Source: Rhodospirillaceae bacterium (lineage in GTDB: Bacteria > Pseudomonadota > Alphaproteobacteria > DSM-16000 > Inquilinaceae). Taken from it: a stretch of 64,000 nucleotides of DNA. This document shows, one piece after another, positions 1-9,004 of the stretch. The position numbers and the translations under genes were made by a program. The first letter of the stretch is position 1, and every line of letters begins with the position of its first letter. Location: contig JACKIH010000003.1 in the NCBI GenBank assembly GCA_020638575.1, positions 62,001-126,000 of the forward strand, given 5' to 3'. The notes under the pieces were generated by a model. That model worked only from the letters and a program-made list of their open reading frames with translations. It was not told the origin of the DNA and searched no databases.

Positions 1-1
1 G

Positions 2-652
2 ATGACGGCGCTCGACCAGACCATGCGCACGGTGTTCGCGTTCGACGGGCCGGATCGCGTGCGCATGGCGGAGCCGGGGCCCAGCTATCCCGACAGCCTC
101 GACGGTCCCGGTTCGCTGGTGATGCTGCGGGTGGCCGAGACGGCGGCGGAGGGCCCCTGGATGCCGCTGACGCCGGAGATCCAGGCGGCGATCGCCCAGA
201 TGGTCGGAACCGTCGATGACTATTCCTCGTCGCTCCCCTATCTCGGTATCGGTCCGCGGATCCAGGCGCTGCTTCCGGGCCACTGGATGATCGTGCCCGT
301 GCGGGCCCAGGACATGGCGGACGATGCCGAGCGTTTGCAGAGAGCCTGCGAGAACGCGAGCACGCTGGTGGAGCGCCGCGACCCCGAAGGTTACGCCTTC
401 ACCCTGACCCGCCACGACCGCGACGGCGGCCGCTTCGAAATGGCCAGCCTGGTGTGGGGCGGCAACAGCCGCTTTCTGCAGGTGAGGAACCTGCCGGACC
501 AGATCGACTTCCTGCGCATCCGGGAGCACCCCAGCGCGATCACCCAGCCGGTGTTCAATGCCTGGCAGGAAACGACCATCCTGCCCCTGTCCGACGCCGT
601 GCTGCTGCAGGTCGGCGGGCTGGAGGTGCAGATCTGGCTGCGCTGTCCGTGA
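2..652 (+). CDS. Hypothetical protein, possibly 5'-partial
   Basis: I do not recognise this protein. The frame is open from the left edge, the first ATG is at 2 and another in-frame ATG is at 23, so the true start could also lie outside the window. The 216-residue product has no visible signal peptide, membrane segment or catalytic motif and looks like a soluble alpha/beta protein with many charged residues. It ends just before a strong bidirectional terminator shared with the convergent ilvE gene, so it is the last gene of a rightward unit that starts outside the window. Function unknown. Confidence 0.6.
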   Translation: MTALDQTMRTVFAFDGPDRVRMAEPGPSYPDSLDGPGSLVMLRVAETAAEGPWMPLTPEIQAAIAQMVGTVDDYSSSLPYLGIGPRIQALLPGHWMIVPVRAQDMADDAERLQRACENASTLVERRDPEGYAFTLTRHDRDGGRFEMASLVWGGNSRFLQVRNLPDQIDFLRIREHPSAITQPVFNAWQETTILPLSDAVLLQVGGLEVQIWLRCP

Positions 653-672
653 TGTCTGGCCTGCCAACGGAA

Positions 673-702
673 AAGGGCCGGGACATCGCTGCCCCGGCCC
701 TT
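673..702. terminator. Bidirectional rho-independent-type hairpin
   Basis: A perfect 10-bp inverted repeat (AAGGGCCGGG at 673-682 and CCCGGCCCTT at 693-702) with a 10-nt loop lies between two convergent genes. It is preceded by A residues and ends in TT, so it can serve both strands: the unknown gene from the left and ilvE from the right. Confidence 0.75.
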
Positions 703-728
703 ATCGTGTCGGTCGGCCGTCGCTCAGT

Positions 729-1643
729 CTATTCGGCGGCGGCGACAGCCTTCAAGGGCGCTTCGGCGGTGGCCGGCCGCACGGCGGCGGAATAGTCGTC
801 CATCAGCATCTGGGTGATCTGGCCGGGGGTGAAGGTGTGCTGGTCGATCTCGCCGACCGGCGTCACCTCCGCCGCGGTGCCGGTGATGAACACCTCGCTG
901 GCGTTGGCCAACTCCTCCGGCCGGATGGCGCGCACGACAACCTCGATCCCCCGCGCCTTCGCCAGTTCGATCACCGTCTGGCGGGTCAGGCCGTCGAGGA
1001 AGCAGTCGGGCGTCGGCGTGTGCAGCTTGCCGTCGATCGCCAGGAACAGGTTGGCGCCGGTGGCTTCGGCCAACTGGCCGCGATAATCGAGCATCAGGGC
1101 GTCGTGGTAGCCTTCGTTCTCCGCCGCGTGCTTGGACATGGTGCAGATCATGTAGAGGCCGGCGGCCTTGGAATGCACCGGTGCGGTGTCCGGCGCGGGG
1201 CGGCGCCACTTGCTGGTCTTCAGCCGGATGCCCTTCATGCGGGCCGCCGGATCGAAGTAGCTGGGCCACTGCCACACGGCAATGGCGACGCGGATGCGCG
1301 TCTGCTGGGCCGAAACCCCCATCATCTCGGCCCCGCGCCACGCCACCGGGCGCACATAGCCGTCGACGATGGAGTTGGCCGCGATCACCTCGCGCGTCGC
1401 CGCGTCCAGCTCGGCTGCCGAAAACGGCACCTGGAAGCCGAGGATCTCGCCCGAGCGGATCAGCCGCTCGGAATGCTTGGTCAGCTTGAAGACCTCGCCG
1501 CCATAAACTCGCTCGCCTTCGAAGACACAACTGGCATAGTGGAGACCGTGGTTCAGCACATGCAGTTTGGCCTCGCGCCACGGCACCAGGGTGCCGTCTA
1601 GCCAAATGAGGCCGTCTCGGTCGTCGAAGGGAATGATTGACAT
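729..1643 (-). CDS. ilvE: Branched-chain-amino-acid aminotransferase
   Basis: Class IV (fold type IV) PLP aminotransferase for the last step of leucine, isoleucine and valine synthesis (2-oxoacid plus glutamate). The 304-residue length matches the family. K159 in the motif HSKAAGLYM is the expected PLP lysine, and the EATGANLF motif near residue 195 is the cofactor-phosphate loop. The start ATG at 1643 has typical family N-terminal residues (IWLDGTLVPW). It is divergent from the MarR gene at 1721 with a 77-bp shared promoter region and ends at the hairpin 673-702. In other alphaproteobacteria ilvE is often found next to a petP-petR pair, as here. Confidence 0.95.
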   Translation of the reverse strand: MSIIPFDDRDGLIWLDGTLVPWREAKLHVLNHGLHYASCVFEGERVYGGEVFKLTKHSERLIRSGEILGFQVPFSAAELDAATREVIAANSIVDGYVRPVAWRGAEMMGVSAQQTRIRVAIAVWQWPSYFDPAARMKGIRLKTSKWRRPAPDTAPVHSKAAGLYMICTMSKHAAENEGYHDALMLDYRGQLAEATGANLFLAIDGKLHTPTPDCFLDGLTRQTVIELAKARGIEVVVRAIRPEELANASEVFITGTAAEVTPVGEIDQHTFTPGQITQMLMDDYSAAVRPATAEAPLKAVAAAE

Positions 1644-1720
1644 GCTTGGCGTTCCCGATGGTCAGATTATTACTGCGCTAGAACCTTAGGAGGTAACATT
1701 TTGCCGCTGATAGCGTCAAC

Positions 1721-2227
1721 ATGGCCGACCCCAAGCCGCACGCAAACCCGCTATTCCTAACCGAAGAGGAAACCCGCGCCGGGCTCGATCTGCTGCTCGC
1801 CGCGGCCTCGGCCATCGCCCGGGTGGGCGAGGGGCTGCTGGCCGATCGCGGCATCGGCCGGGCCCACCGGCGGCTGCTGGCATTGATCGGCCGCCAGCCC
1901 GGCGTCACCCTGGCGGAGCTGGCGGCGAGCCTTGGCCTGCCCAAGCAGAGCGCCAGCCGGCAGATCGCCGAACTGGTGGAGCGGTCGCTGGTGGCGGTGC
2001 GCAACCATCCCAGCGACGGGCGGCGCAAGGCGCTGCGGTTGACGCCGGCGGGCCGCGAACTGGATGACGTGCTGTGGTCGCTGGAGCGGCGGGAGATCGC
2101 GCGGGCCTATCGCAAGGCCGGAGCGGAAGCGGTGGACGGATTCAAGATGGTGATGGGCGACCTGGCGCGCATCGGCGGGTCTACGGGCCGCCGTTCGGGA
2201 GCGGCGGCTCCACGGCGGCGGCCATGA
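1721..2227 (+). CDS. MarR-family regulator, PetP-like
   Basis: A 168-residue winged-helix regulator. The HTH covers roughly residues 60-100 (LAELAASLGLPKQSASRQIAEL) and is followed by the MarR wing with an HPSDGRRKALRLT motif. Its stop codon overlaps the ATG of the following OmpR-type regulator (ATGA at 2224), so the two are translationally coupled. This MarR-OmpR pairing is that of petP-petR in Rhodobacter capsulatus, where the pair is needed for cytochrome bc1 expression; the assignment to PetP is by context. The ATG at 1721 has no good ribosome-binding site: the strong AGGAGGT at 1688-1694 is 26 nt upstream and instead matches an out-of-frame TTG at 1701. Confidence 0.9.
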   Translation: MADPKPHANPLFLTEEETRAGLDLLLAAASAIARVGEGLLADRGIGRAHRRLLALIGRQPGVTLAELAASLGLPKQSASRQIAELVERSLVAVRNHPSDGRRKALRLTPAGRELDDVLWSLERREIARAYRKAGAEAVDGFKMVMGDLARIGGSTGRRSGAAAPRRRP

Positions 2228-2946
2228 CCGACACCTCCTTCCTGGTAGCCGGAGCGGCCGGGATCGAGCCCCACCTCCTGGTGGTGGAGGACGACGAGCG
2301 CCTGCGTGGCCGCCTGCGCCGCTATCTCGTCGAGCAGGGCTTCGTCGTCACCGTCGCCGGCTCCGCCGCCCAGGCGCGCACCCAGCTTGCCTCCATGCAG
2401 GTCGACCTGATCGTGCTGGACGTCATGCTGCCGGGGGAAAGCGGGATCGAGTTGACCCGCGACCTGCGCAGCCGCCTGCGCACGCCGATTCTGCTGCTGA
2501 CCGCGCGCAGCGAGACGGAGGCCCGCATCTCCGGGCTGGAGGCGGGAGCCGACGACTACGTAACCAAGCCCTTCGAGCCGCGGGAACTGGTGCTGCGCAT
2601 CCGCGGCATCCTGCGGCGGGCCAGCGGCCGTATGGCCCAGGACCAGGTGGGACCGGTGCGCCTGGGCGCCTTCCTGTTCGATCCCGCGCGCTGCGAGCTG
2701 CGGCGCGGCGAGGAGCGCATCCACCTTACCGGCACCGAAGCCAACCTGCTGGCGGCCCTGGCCCTGCATGGCGGGGCCGTGCTGTCGCGCGACGAGTTGA
2801 CCCGGCTGGCCCAGATCAACGGATCGGAACGCACCGTCGATGTGCAGGTCACCCGCATCCGCCGCAAGATCGAGGACGATCCGCGGGCACCGCGCTACCT
2901 GCTCACCGTGCGCGGCGAAGGCTATGTGCTGAGGACCGACCCCTGA
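2224..2946 (+). CDS. OmpR-family response regulator, PetR-like
   Basis: A 240-residue response regulator. The receiver domain spans about residues 17-130, with acidic pocket E22/D23/D24, phosphoacceptor D66 (LIVLDVMLPGESG) and K115 in VTKPF. A C-terminal OmpR/PhoB winged helix follows (TGTEANLLAAL ... VDVQVTRIRRKIEDD ... VRGEGYVL). I chose the ATG at 2224, inside the MarR stop codon, rather than the longer upstream frame, because the receiver fold begins shortly after it. The stop TGA overlaps the ATG of the kinase gene by one base (TGATG), so it is the middle gene of a three-gene operon. The partner kinase is presumably the next gene. Confidence 0.92.
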   Translation: MTDTSFLVAGAAGIEPHLLVVEDDERLRGRLRRYLVEQGFVVTVAGSAAQARTQLASMQVDLIVLDVMLPGESGIELTRDLRSRLRTPILLLTARSETEARISGLEAGADDYVTKPFEPRELVLRIRGILRRASGRMAQDQVGPVRLGAFLFDPARCELRRGEERIHLTGTEANLLAALALHGGAVLSRDELTRLAQINGSERTVDVQVTRIRRKIEDDPRAPRYLLTVRGEGYVLRTDP

Positions 2947-4337
2947 TGGTCGACACGGCGCATTCGCCGCGTTGGGACATGCGCGCCTGGCTCGCCCGCA
3001 AGCCGTGGAAGCGCTGGTTCCAGCTTCGGCTGATCATGCCGCGCACCCTGTTCGGCCGCTCGTTGCTGCTGATCGTGCTGCCGGTGCTGCTCACCCAGGC
3101 GGTGACCGCCTACTACTTCTACCAGCAGCATTGGGAGACCATGACGAGCCGGCTCGCCCAGGCGGTGGCCGGCGAGATCCGCCTGGTGATCGACGGGCTG
3201 GACAGCCGCCCCGGCGCGGACTCCCAGCACGACTGGTTCGATGCCTTCGCCCAGACCATGCACTTGACGGTGACCCTGGACGAAGGCGCCACGCTACGCC
3301 CGCGCCCCCGCGTGCCCGGCCACTGGATCCTGCAGAGCGAGCTGGAATGGGCGCTCAACGCCCAGGTGGACCGGCCCTTCCACATCACGCCGCAGATCCT
3401 CGACCGCTGGGCGGAGATCGAGATCCAGCTCGACAGCGGCGTGCTGCACGTGCTGGTGCCGCGCGAACGCCTGTTCAGCGAAACCAGCCTGGCGGTGATG
3501 CTGTGGATGGCCGGGTCCGGGACTTTGCTGATCGTCGTGGCGCTGTTGTTCATGCGCAACCAGGTGCGGCCCATCCGGCGCCTCGCCTCGGCGGCGGAAA
3601 AGCTGGGCAAGGGCCGCGATATCCCGGATTTCCGCCCGGCCGGCGCGCGCGAGGTGCGGCGGGCCGCCTGGGCGTTTCTGCTGATGCGCGAACGCATCCG
3701 CCGCCAGATCGACCAGCGCACGGAGATGCTGGCGGGGGTCAGCCACGACCTGCGTACGCCGCTCACCCGCATGAAGCTGAGCCTGGAGATGCTGGGCGCC
3801 GGCGAGGACGTGGACGACCTGCGCGCCGACGTGGCGCAGATGGAGACCATGATCGAAAGCTACCTGGCCTTCGCCCGCGACGGGGCGGTGGAGGCGTCGG
3901 AGCCGGTCGATCTCGTGGCCCTGGTGGAGGACGCCTGCCGCGATGCCCGCCGCGAGGGGGCGGAGATCACCGTGGTCGTCGAAGGTCAGGAGGCCACGAG
4001 TACGGTGGAGGTGAAGCCCCAGGCGCTGCGCCGCTGCCTCGACAACCTGCTGTCCAACGCCTGCACCCATGCCTCGCGCATCCGCACCACCGTACGCCTG
4101 GACGACAAGCAGGTGGTCGTGCTGGTGGACGACAACGGCCCCGGCATCCCGGCCGACCGGCGCGAGGAGGTGCTGCTGCCGTTCCGCCGGCTGGACACCG
4201 CGCGCAACCTGGACTCCGGCGGCAGCGGGCTTGGGCTGACCATCGCCAAGGACATCGTGCGCAACCACGGCGGCCAGCTCGCCCTGGACGACTCGCCCTT
4301 GGGCGGCCTGCGCTGCGTGGTGACGCTGCCACGGTGA
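2946..4337 (+). CDS. EnvZ-type sensor histidine kinase
   Basis: A 463-residue membrane sensor kinase. Transmembrane helices lie at about 37-59 and 182-203, enclosing a periplasmic domain of about 120 residues. A HAMP linker follows at about 204-256. The H-box (MLAGVSHDLRTPLTRMK) puts the phosphorylated histidine at H267; then come the N-box DNLLSNACTH, G1 DDNGPGIP and G2 GGSGLGLTIAKDIVRNHGG. It overlaps the response regulator by one base and should phosphorylate it. The periplasmic domain resembles that of alphaproteobacterial EnvZ-like kinases; no ligand can be named. It ends 12 bp from the convergent ubiG. Confidence 0.92.
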   Translation: MVDTAHSPRWDMRAWLARKPWKRWFQLRLIMPRTLFGRSLLLIVLPVLLTQAVTAYYFYQQHWETMTSRLAQAVAGEIRLVIDGLDSRPGADSQHDWFDAFAQTMHLTVTLDEGATLRPRPRVPGHWILQSELEWALNAQVDRPFHITPQILDRWAEIEIQLDSGVLHVLVPRERLFSETSLAVMLWMAGSGTLLIVVALLFMRNQVRPIRRLASAAEKLGKGRDIPDFRPAGAREVRRAAWAFLLMRERIRRQIDQRTEMLAGVSHDLRTPLTRMKLSLEMLGAGEDVDDLRADVAQMETMIESYLAFARDGAVEASEPVDLVALVEDACRDARREGAEITVVVEGQEATSTVEVKPQALRRCLDNLLSNACTHASRIRTTVRLDDKQVVVLVDDNGPGIPADRREEVLLPFRRLDTARNLDSGGSGLGLTIAKDIVRNHGGQLALDDSPLGGLRCVVTLPR

Positions 4338-4349
4338 GGGGCAGGGGCC

Positions 4350-5093
4350 TCAGGGCTTGCCGGCCGCCGTCAGGTAGTTGATCGACAGGTCGTGGGGCGC
4401 CAGCGACCACTGACGGCGCAGCGGGTCGAGCTTCATCCCCGCCATCGCCGTCACCTCCAGGCCCTGGCGGCGCAGGCCCGCGGCCAGCTCGCTCGGCCGC
4501 ACGAACTTGCGCCAGTCATGGGTGCCGCGGGCGACCCAGCCCATCACGTATTCGGCGCCGACGATGGCGAGTGCGAAGCTGCGCGCGGTACGGTTGAGGG
4601 TGGACATGGCCAGCAGGCCACCCGGCTTCACCAGCGTGGCCAGGGCGGCCAGGAAGGCCGGCATGTCGGCCACGTGCTCGACGATCTCCATGGCCGTCAC
4701 GATGTCGAACTGGGCACCGGTGGCGGCCAGGCCCTCGGCGGTTTCCTGCCGGTAGGCGATGTCCAGCCCTGCCGCAGCGGCATGTTCGGTGGCCGCGGCG
4801 ATGGCTTCGCCGCTGGCGTCGATCCCCGTGGTCTGTGCCCCCAGGCGGGCCAGCGGTTCGGCCAGGATGCCGCCGCCGCAGCCGACATCAAGCGCGGTGC
4901 GGCCGGCGAAGGGGTGCACGGAGGCCGCATCGCCGCCGAAGCGCAGTCGCGCCTGGTCGCAAAGGAAACCGATGCGCACCGGGTTCATCCGGTGCAGCAG
5001 CTCGAACTCGCCGCCGGCGTTCCACCATTCGCCGCCCAGCCGATCGAAATGGTCGATTTCGCTGCGATCCAGCGTGGCGGAGGTGGCGGACAT
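4350..5093 (-). CDS. ubiG: Ubiquinone biosynthesis O-methyltransferase
   Basis: SAM-dependent class I methyltransferase that catalyses both O-methylations of ubiquinone synthesis. The 247-residue length is standard. The N-terminus shows the UbiG signature (FDRLGGEWWNAGGEFELLHRMNPVR, residues 16-40), then SAM motif I LDVGCGGGILAEPLA (68-82), motif II near VTAMEIVEHV, and ISTLNR-type motif III (LAMSTLNRT). I used the ATG at 5093 because the family N-terminus starts there; the frame is open further upstream but that stretch is not conserved-looking. It is divergent from lysC across a 190-bp intergenic region. Confidence 0.95.
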   Translation of the reverse strand: MSATSATLDRSEIDHFDRLGGEWWNAGGEFELLHRMNPVRIGFLCDQARLRFGGDAASVHPFAGRTALDVGCGGGILAEPLARLGAQTTGIDASGEAIAAATEHAAAAGLDIAYRQETAEGLAATGAQFDIVTAMEIVEHVADMPAFLAALATLVKPGGLLAMSTLNRTARSFALAIVGAEYVMGWVARGTHDWRKFVRPSELAAGLRRQGLEVTAMAGMKLDPLRRQWSLAPHDLSINYLTAAGKP

Positions 5094-5283
5094 CTTGTGC
5101 TTCCTTGCGGGGTCGATCGGGGGAACCGGGCTGCCGATGCCGCTGAGCTGCCTTGTTGCCGCCGGCGCTCCTTGCCAGGGATCGGACCGCCTGAGTATGG
5201 ATAGCCGGGGACGGCGGGGCAACCGCGCGGGTGCTGCGGACCCCACGTCGTTTCCAGGCAGCAGACGGTCTATCGGGGTCCAC

Positions 5284-6522
5284 ATGGCGCGCATCGTGCA
5301 GAAATACGGCGGCACCTCCGTGGCTGACATCGCCCGCATCAAGGCGGTGGCCGCCAAGGTGGCCAGGCATGTGGCCGCCGGCGACGAGATGGCGGTGATC
5401 GTTTCTGCGATGGCCGGAACCACCAACCAGCTCGTGGACTATTGCCGCCAGGTCTCGCCGGTCCACGACCTGCGCGAATACGACACCGTGGTGGCAGCGG
5501 GCGAGCAGGTGACCAGCGGGCTCTTGGCCATGGCGCTGCAGGAACTGGGCGTGCCGGCACGGTCCTGGATGGGCTGGCAGATCCCGGTGACGACGGATGC
5601 GGTGCACGGCAACGCCCGCATCCTCGGCATCGACAGCGACGAGTTGCTGGAGCGCATGGCCAATGGCGAAGTGCCGGTGGTGGCGGGCTTCCAGGGCGTC
5701 GCCGCCGCCCAGGCGCGGGCCGGCCGCATCGCCACCCTGGGCCGCGGCGGCTCGGACACCTCGGCGGTGGCGCTGGCGGCAGCACTGAAGGCCGACCGCT
5801 GCGATATCTATACCGACGTGGACGGCGTCTACACGGCCGATCCGCGCATCGTGCGCCGGGCGCGCAAGCTTTCTCGCATTACCTATGAAGAGATGCTGGA
5901 AATGGCGTCGCTGGGCGCCAAGGTTCTTCAGACCCGTTCGGTTGAACTGGCGATGAAGCACCGTGTGCGCCTCCAGGTCCTGTCCAGTTTCGAGGACCTG
6001 CCCGGAACCCTGGTTGTCGACGAGGACGAGATCGTGGAGCAGGAAGTCGTCAGTGGTGTGACCTACTCGCGTGACGAGGCCAAGCTGACCCTCGTCAGGG
6101 TCCCGGACCGGCCGGGCATTGCCGCGGCCATCTTCGGGCCGCTCGCCGATGCCGGCATCAATGTGGACATGATCGTCCAGAACGTGTCGGAGGACGGGCG
6201 CAGCACCGACGTCACCTTCACCCTGTCGAAGGCCGAACTGCCGCGCGCGGTGCAGGTGCTGAAAGGCCGCGACGACCTGGGCTTCGAACGCGCGGTGCCG
6301 GACGAGAACGTGGTCAAGGTGTCGGTTATCGGCATGGGCATGCGCAGCCATGCCGGTGTGGCCAAGCGCATGTTCCAGTCGCTCGCCGACAACAACATCA
6401 ACATCCAGGTGATCTCGACGTCGGAGATCAAGATCAGCGTGCTGATCGCCGAGCAGTATACCGAGCTGGCGGTCCGCGCGCTCCACACCGCCTACGGGCT
6501 GGACGCACCGATCGCCGGGTGA
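5284..6522 (+). CDS. lysC: Aspartate kinase
   Basis: Monofunctional aspartokinase (412 residues) for the first step of the aspartate family pathway (lysine, threonine, methionine, diaminopimelate). KYGGTS is at residues 7-12; the substrate-binding TLGRGGSDTSAVALAAAL and the IYTDVDGVYTADPRIV loop follow. Two ACT domains sit at the C-terminus (from about residue 265), the usual site of feedback inhibition by lysine or threonine. The ATG at 5284 matches the family N-terminus MARIVQKYGG; upstream codons in the same frame overlap the antisense ubiG gene and are not coding. The stop codon overlaps a GTG of ptsP (GTGA), suggesting co-transcription. Confidence 0.96.
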   Translation: MARIVQKYGGTSVADIARIKAVAAKVARHVAAGDEMAVIVSAMAGTTNQLVDYCRQVSPVHDLREYDTVVAAGEQVTSGLLAMALQELGVPARSWMGWQIPVTTDAVHGNARILGIDSDELLERMANGEVPVVAGFQGVAAAQARAGRIATLGRGGSDTSAVALAAALKADRCDIYTDVDGVYTADPRIVRRARKLSRITYEEMLEMASLGAKVLQTRSVELAMKHRVRLQVLSSFEDLPGTLVVDEDEIVEQEVVSGVTYSRDEAKLTLVRVPDRPGIAAAIFGPLADAGINVDMIVQNVSEDGRSTDVTFTLSKAELPRAVQVLKGRDDLGFERAVPDENVVKVSVIGMGMRSHAGVAKRMFQSLADNNINIQVISTSEIKISVLIAEQYTELAVRALHTAYGLDAPIAG

Positions 6523-8828
6523 GGGGCACCGTTGCGGCAGAGGCATCCGCGATGACCGCCGACGGCGAAGCCGGGCTTTCCCAGCCCAGTCCGGCACGGC
6601 GCCTGTTGGCGCGGCTGCGCGACGTCATGGCCGGCAGCGGCGCCGCCCAGGTGCTGCTGGACAAGATCGTCCAATGCATCGCTGCGGAAATGGGCGCGGA
6701 GGTGTGCTCGTGCTACGTGCTGCGGGCGGGCGATGTGCTGGAGCTGTTCAGCACCATCGGCCTCAACCCGGCGGCCGTGCACCGTACGCGGCTGCGCCTC
6801 GGCGAGGGCCTGGTGGGCATGGCGGCGGCCCAGGCACGGCCGGTGGCCACCACCGATGCCGCCTCCCACCCCGCCTTCGCCCACCGCCCGGAAACCGGCG
6901 AGGACGTCTTCAAGTCGCTGCTCGGCGTGCCGATCCTGCGCGGCGGAGAGGTGCGCGGCGTGCTGGTGATCCAGAACAGCGAGCGCCGGCTCTATACCGA
7001 AGAAGAGGTGGAGGTGCTGCAGACCGTGGCCATGGTGGTGGCCGAGGTGGTGGCGCGCAGCGACCGCGGGGTGGCCGACGAAGCGCCGCCGCTGACCGTG
7101 GAGTCCGCCAATCTGCCGATGCGGCTGGAAGGGGTGGCCCTGTCGCCGGGCATCGCCGACGGCCAGGCGGTGCTGCACCGGCCACGGCTGACCATGCGCC
7201 AGATGGTGTCCGACGAGCCTTCGACCGAACACCGCCGGCTCGATGCCGCCATCCGCTCCATGCACCGCTCCATCGACGAGCTGCTGGCCCGCAGCGAAGC
7301 GTCGGGATCGAGCGAGAGCCAGGACATCCTGGAAGCCTACCGCATGTTTGCCGAGGACCGCGGCTGGATCAGCCGCATCCGCGAAGCCATCAATAGCGGA
7401 TTGAGCGCCGAGGCGGCGGTGCAGAAGGTCCAGGAGTGGCTGGAAATCCGCCGCGCCTCCCTGTCCGACCCCTATCTGGCGGAGCGCTTCCAGGACTTCG
7501 AGGATCTCGCCAACCACCTGCTGCTGCACCTGTCGGGACGCGGCAGCGTGGCCGCCTCGGCCACCTTGCCGACCAACATCATCCTGGTGGCCCGCTCGCT
7601 GGGGCCGGCCGAACTGATGGACTACGGGCTGGAGCGGGTGCGCGCCATCGTGCTGGAGACGGGCACGGCCAACAGCCACGTCGCCATCATCGCGCGCGCC
7701 CTCGGCATCCCGGTGATCGGCCGCTGCCCTCGGGCGCTGCGCCTGATCGAGCCGCTCGATCCCATCATCGTCGATGGCGACCACGGCCAGGTGTTCGTGC
7801 GGCCCAGCGACGACGCCCGCGAGCACATCGAAAACGCCATGATCCAGCGGGCGGCGCGCCAGCGCATCGCCCAGGACCTGGCGGACCAGCCGTCGGACAC
7901 GCGCGACGGCGTGCATGTATCGCTCAATCTCAATGCCGGCCTGCTGGCCGAACTGCACCACCTGCCCAATGTCGGCGCCGAGGGAGTGGGGCTCTACCGT
8001 ACCGAGATCCCCTTCATGGTGCGGCCGAGCTTCCCCGGGGTGTCCGAACAGACCGAGATGTACGGCCGCGTACTGGCCAATGCCGAAGGGCTGCCGGTGA
8101 CCTTCCGCACGCTCGACGTGGGGGGCGACAAGTCGCTGCCCTACCTGCATTTCGGCAACGAGACCAACCCGCTACTCGGTTGGCGTGCCATCCGCATCGG
8201 CATTGACCACCCGGCCATGCTGCGCACCCAGCTACGTGCCCTGTTGCGCGCAGCGGCGGGGCGGCCGGTGCGCATCATGTTCCCGATGATCGCCGACCTG
8301 CAGGAGTTCGCCTTCGCCCGGTCGCTGCTGGACCGCGAACGCGACACCTTGGGCATCGATCCCGCCACCGTGTCGGTGGGAGCGATGCTGGAGGTGCCGT
8401 CGATCCTGTGGTCGCTGCCTGCCTTGCTGAGCAATGTGGATTTCGTCGCCGTCGGGACCAACGACCTAATCCAGTACGTCTTCGCCGCCGACCGCGGAAA
8501 TGCGAAGGTGGCACCGCGCTACGACCCCCTGTCGCCGACCTTTCTGGAGGTGCTGAACGGCATCGTGGAACAGTGCACGGCGGCCGGCGTTGAAGTGTCT
8601 GTATGTGGCGAGATGGCGGGCCGCCCGCTCGACGCCTTGGCCCTGCTGGGGCTCGGCTATCGCTCGCTGTCGATGACGGCGTGGTCCATCGGGCCGGTCA
8701 AGGCGCTGGTTCGCTCCATCGTGATGTCGGAGGTGAGCGCCTATGTGCAGCAGCTACGACGCGGGGGAGGCAGGGGGCTGCGCGAGTCGCTGCGTGGGTA
8801 TGCGCTGGACCGCGGAATCCCGCTTTAA
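6519..8828 (+). CDS. ptsP: PTSNtr enzyme I (PEP-protein phosphotransferase)
   Basis: First phosphotransferase of the nitrogen-related PTS: takes phosphate from PEP and passes it via NPr to PtsN (encoded at 19558). The order is a GAF sensor domain (about residues 30-180), PEP-utiliser N-terminal domain, the mobile histidine domain with the active histidine in ANSHVAIIARALGIPV (about H387) and the TIM-barrel PEP-binding domain with a conserved cysteine in VSVCGEMAGRP (about C696). The GAF domain of such enzymes binds glutamine in some alphaproteobacteria. The GTG at 6519 overlaps the lysC stop; the ATG at 6552 is an equally possible start and removes 11 residues. About 180 bp separate it from the next gene. 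Confidence 0.95.
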   Translation: MRGTVAAEASAMTADGEAGLSQPSPARRLLARLRDVMAGSGAAQVLLDKIVQCIAAEMGAEVCSCYVLRAGDVLELFSTIGLNPAAVHRTRLRLGEGLVGMAAAQARPVATTDAASHPAFAHRPETGEDVFKSLLGVPILRGGEVRGVLVIQNSERRLYTEEEVEVLQTVAMVVAEVVARSDRGVADEAPPLTVESANLPMRLEGVALSPGIADGQAVLHRPRLTMRQMVSDEPSTEHRRLDAAIRSMHRSIDELLARSEASGSSESQDILEAYRMFAEDRGWISRIREAINSGLSAEAAVQKVQEWLEIRRASLSDPYLAERFQDFEDLANHLLLHLSGRGSVAASATLPTNIILVARSLGPAELMDYGLERVRAIVLETGTANSHVAIIARALGIPVIGRCPRALRLIEPLDPIIVDGDHGQVFVRPSDDAREHIENAMIQRAARQRIAQDLADQPSDTRDGVHVSLNLNAGLLAELHHLPNVGAEGVGLYRTEIPFMVRPSFPGVSEQTEMYGRVLANAEGLPVTFRTLDVGGDKSLPYLHFGNETNPLLGWRAIRIGIDHPAMLRTQLRALLRAAAGRPVRIMFPMIADLQEFAFARSLLDRERDTLGIDPATVSVGAMLEVPSILWSLPALLSNVDFVAVGTNDLIQYVFAADRGNAKVAPRYDPLSPTFLEVLNGIVEQCTAAGVEVSVCGEMAGRPLDALALLGLGYRSLSMTAWSIGPVKALVRSIVMSEVSAYVQQLRRGGGRGLRESLRGYALDRGIPL

Positions 8829-9004
8829 TTGTTTTCCGCTTCGGTTTTTGACAAATTTCTTGATTCAACCTTCTGGTGAATGACGTGACGGTCCGCATTC
8901 CCGATTTGCGGGAGGGTAGGAAACTGTTTAAGAAGGGTCCAAGGCGGGTTCGCCGTTGTGCGCCGCCGAGATTCGTTGTTTCAGCGTCCTTCTGATCTGC
9001 CAGC

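Noticed and set aside
8848..8876. TTGACA-based promoter for the rodZ-like gene
   Set aside because: The -35 is perfect but no acceptable -10 lies 16-18 bp downstream.
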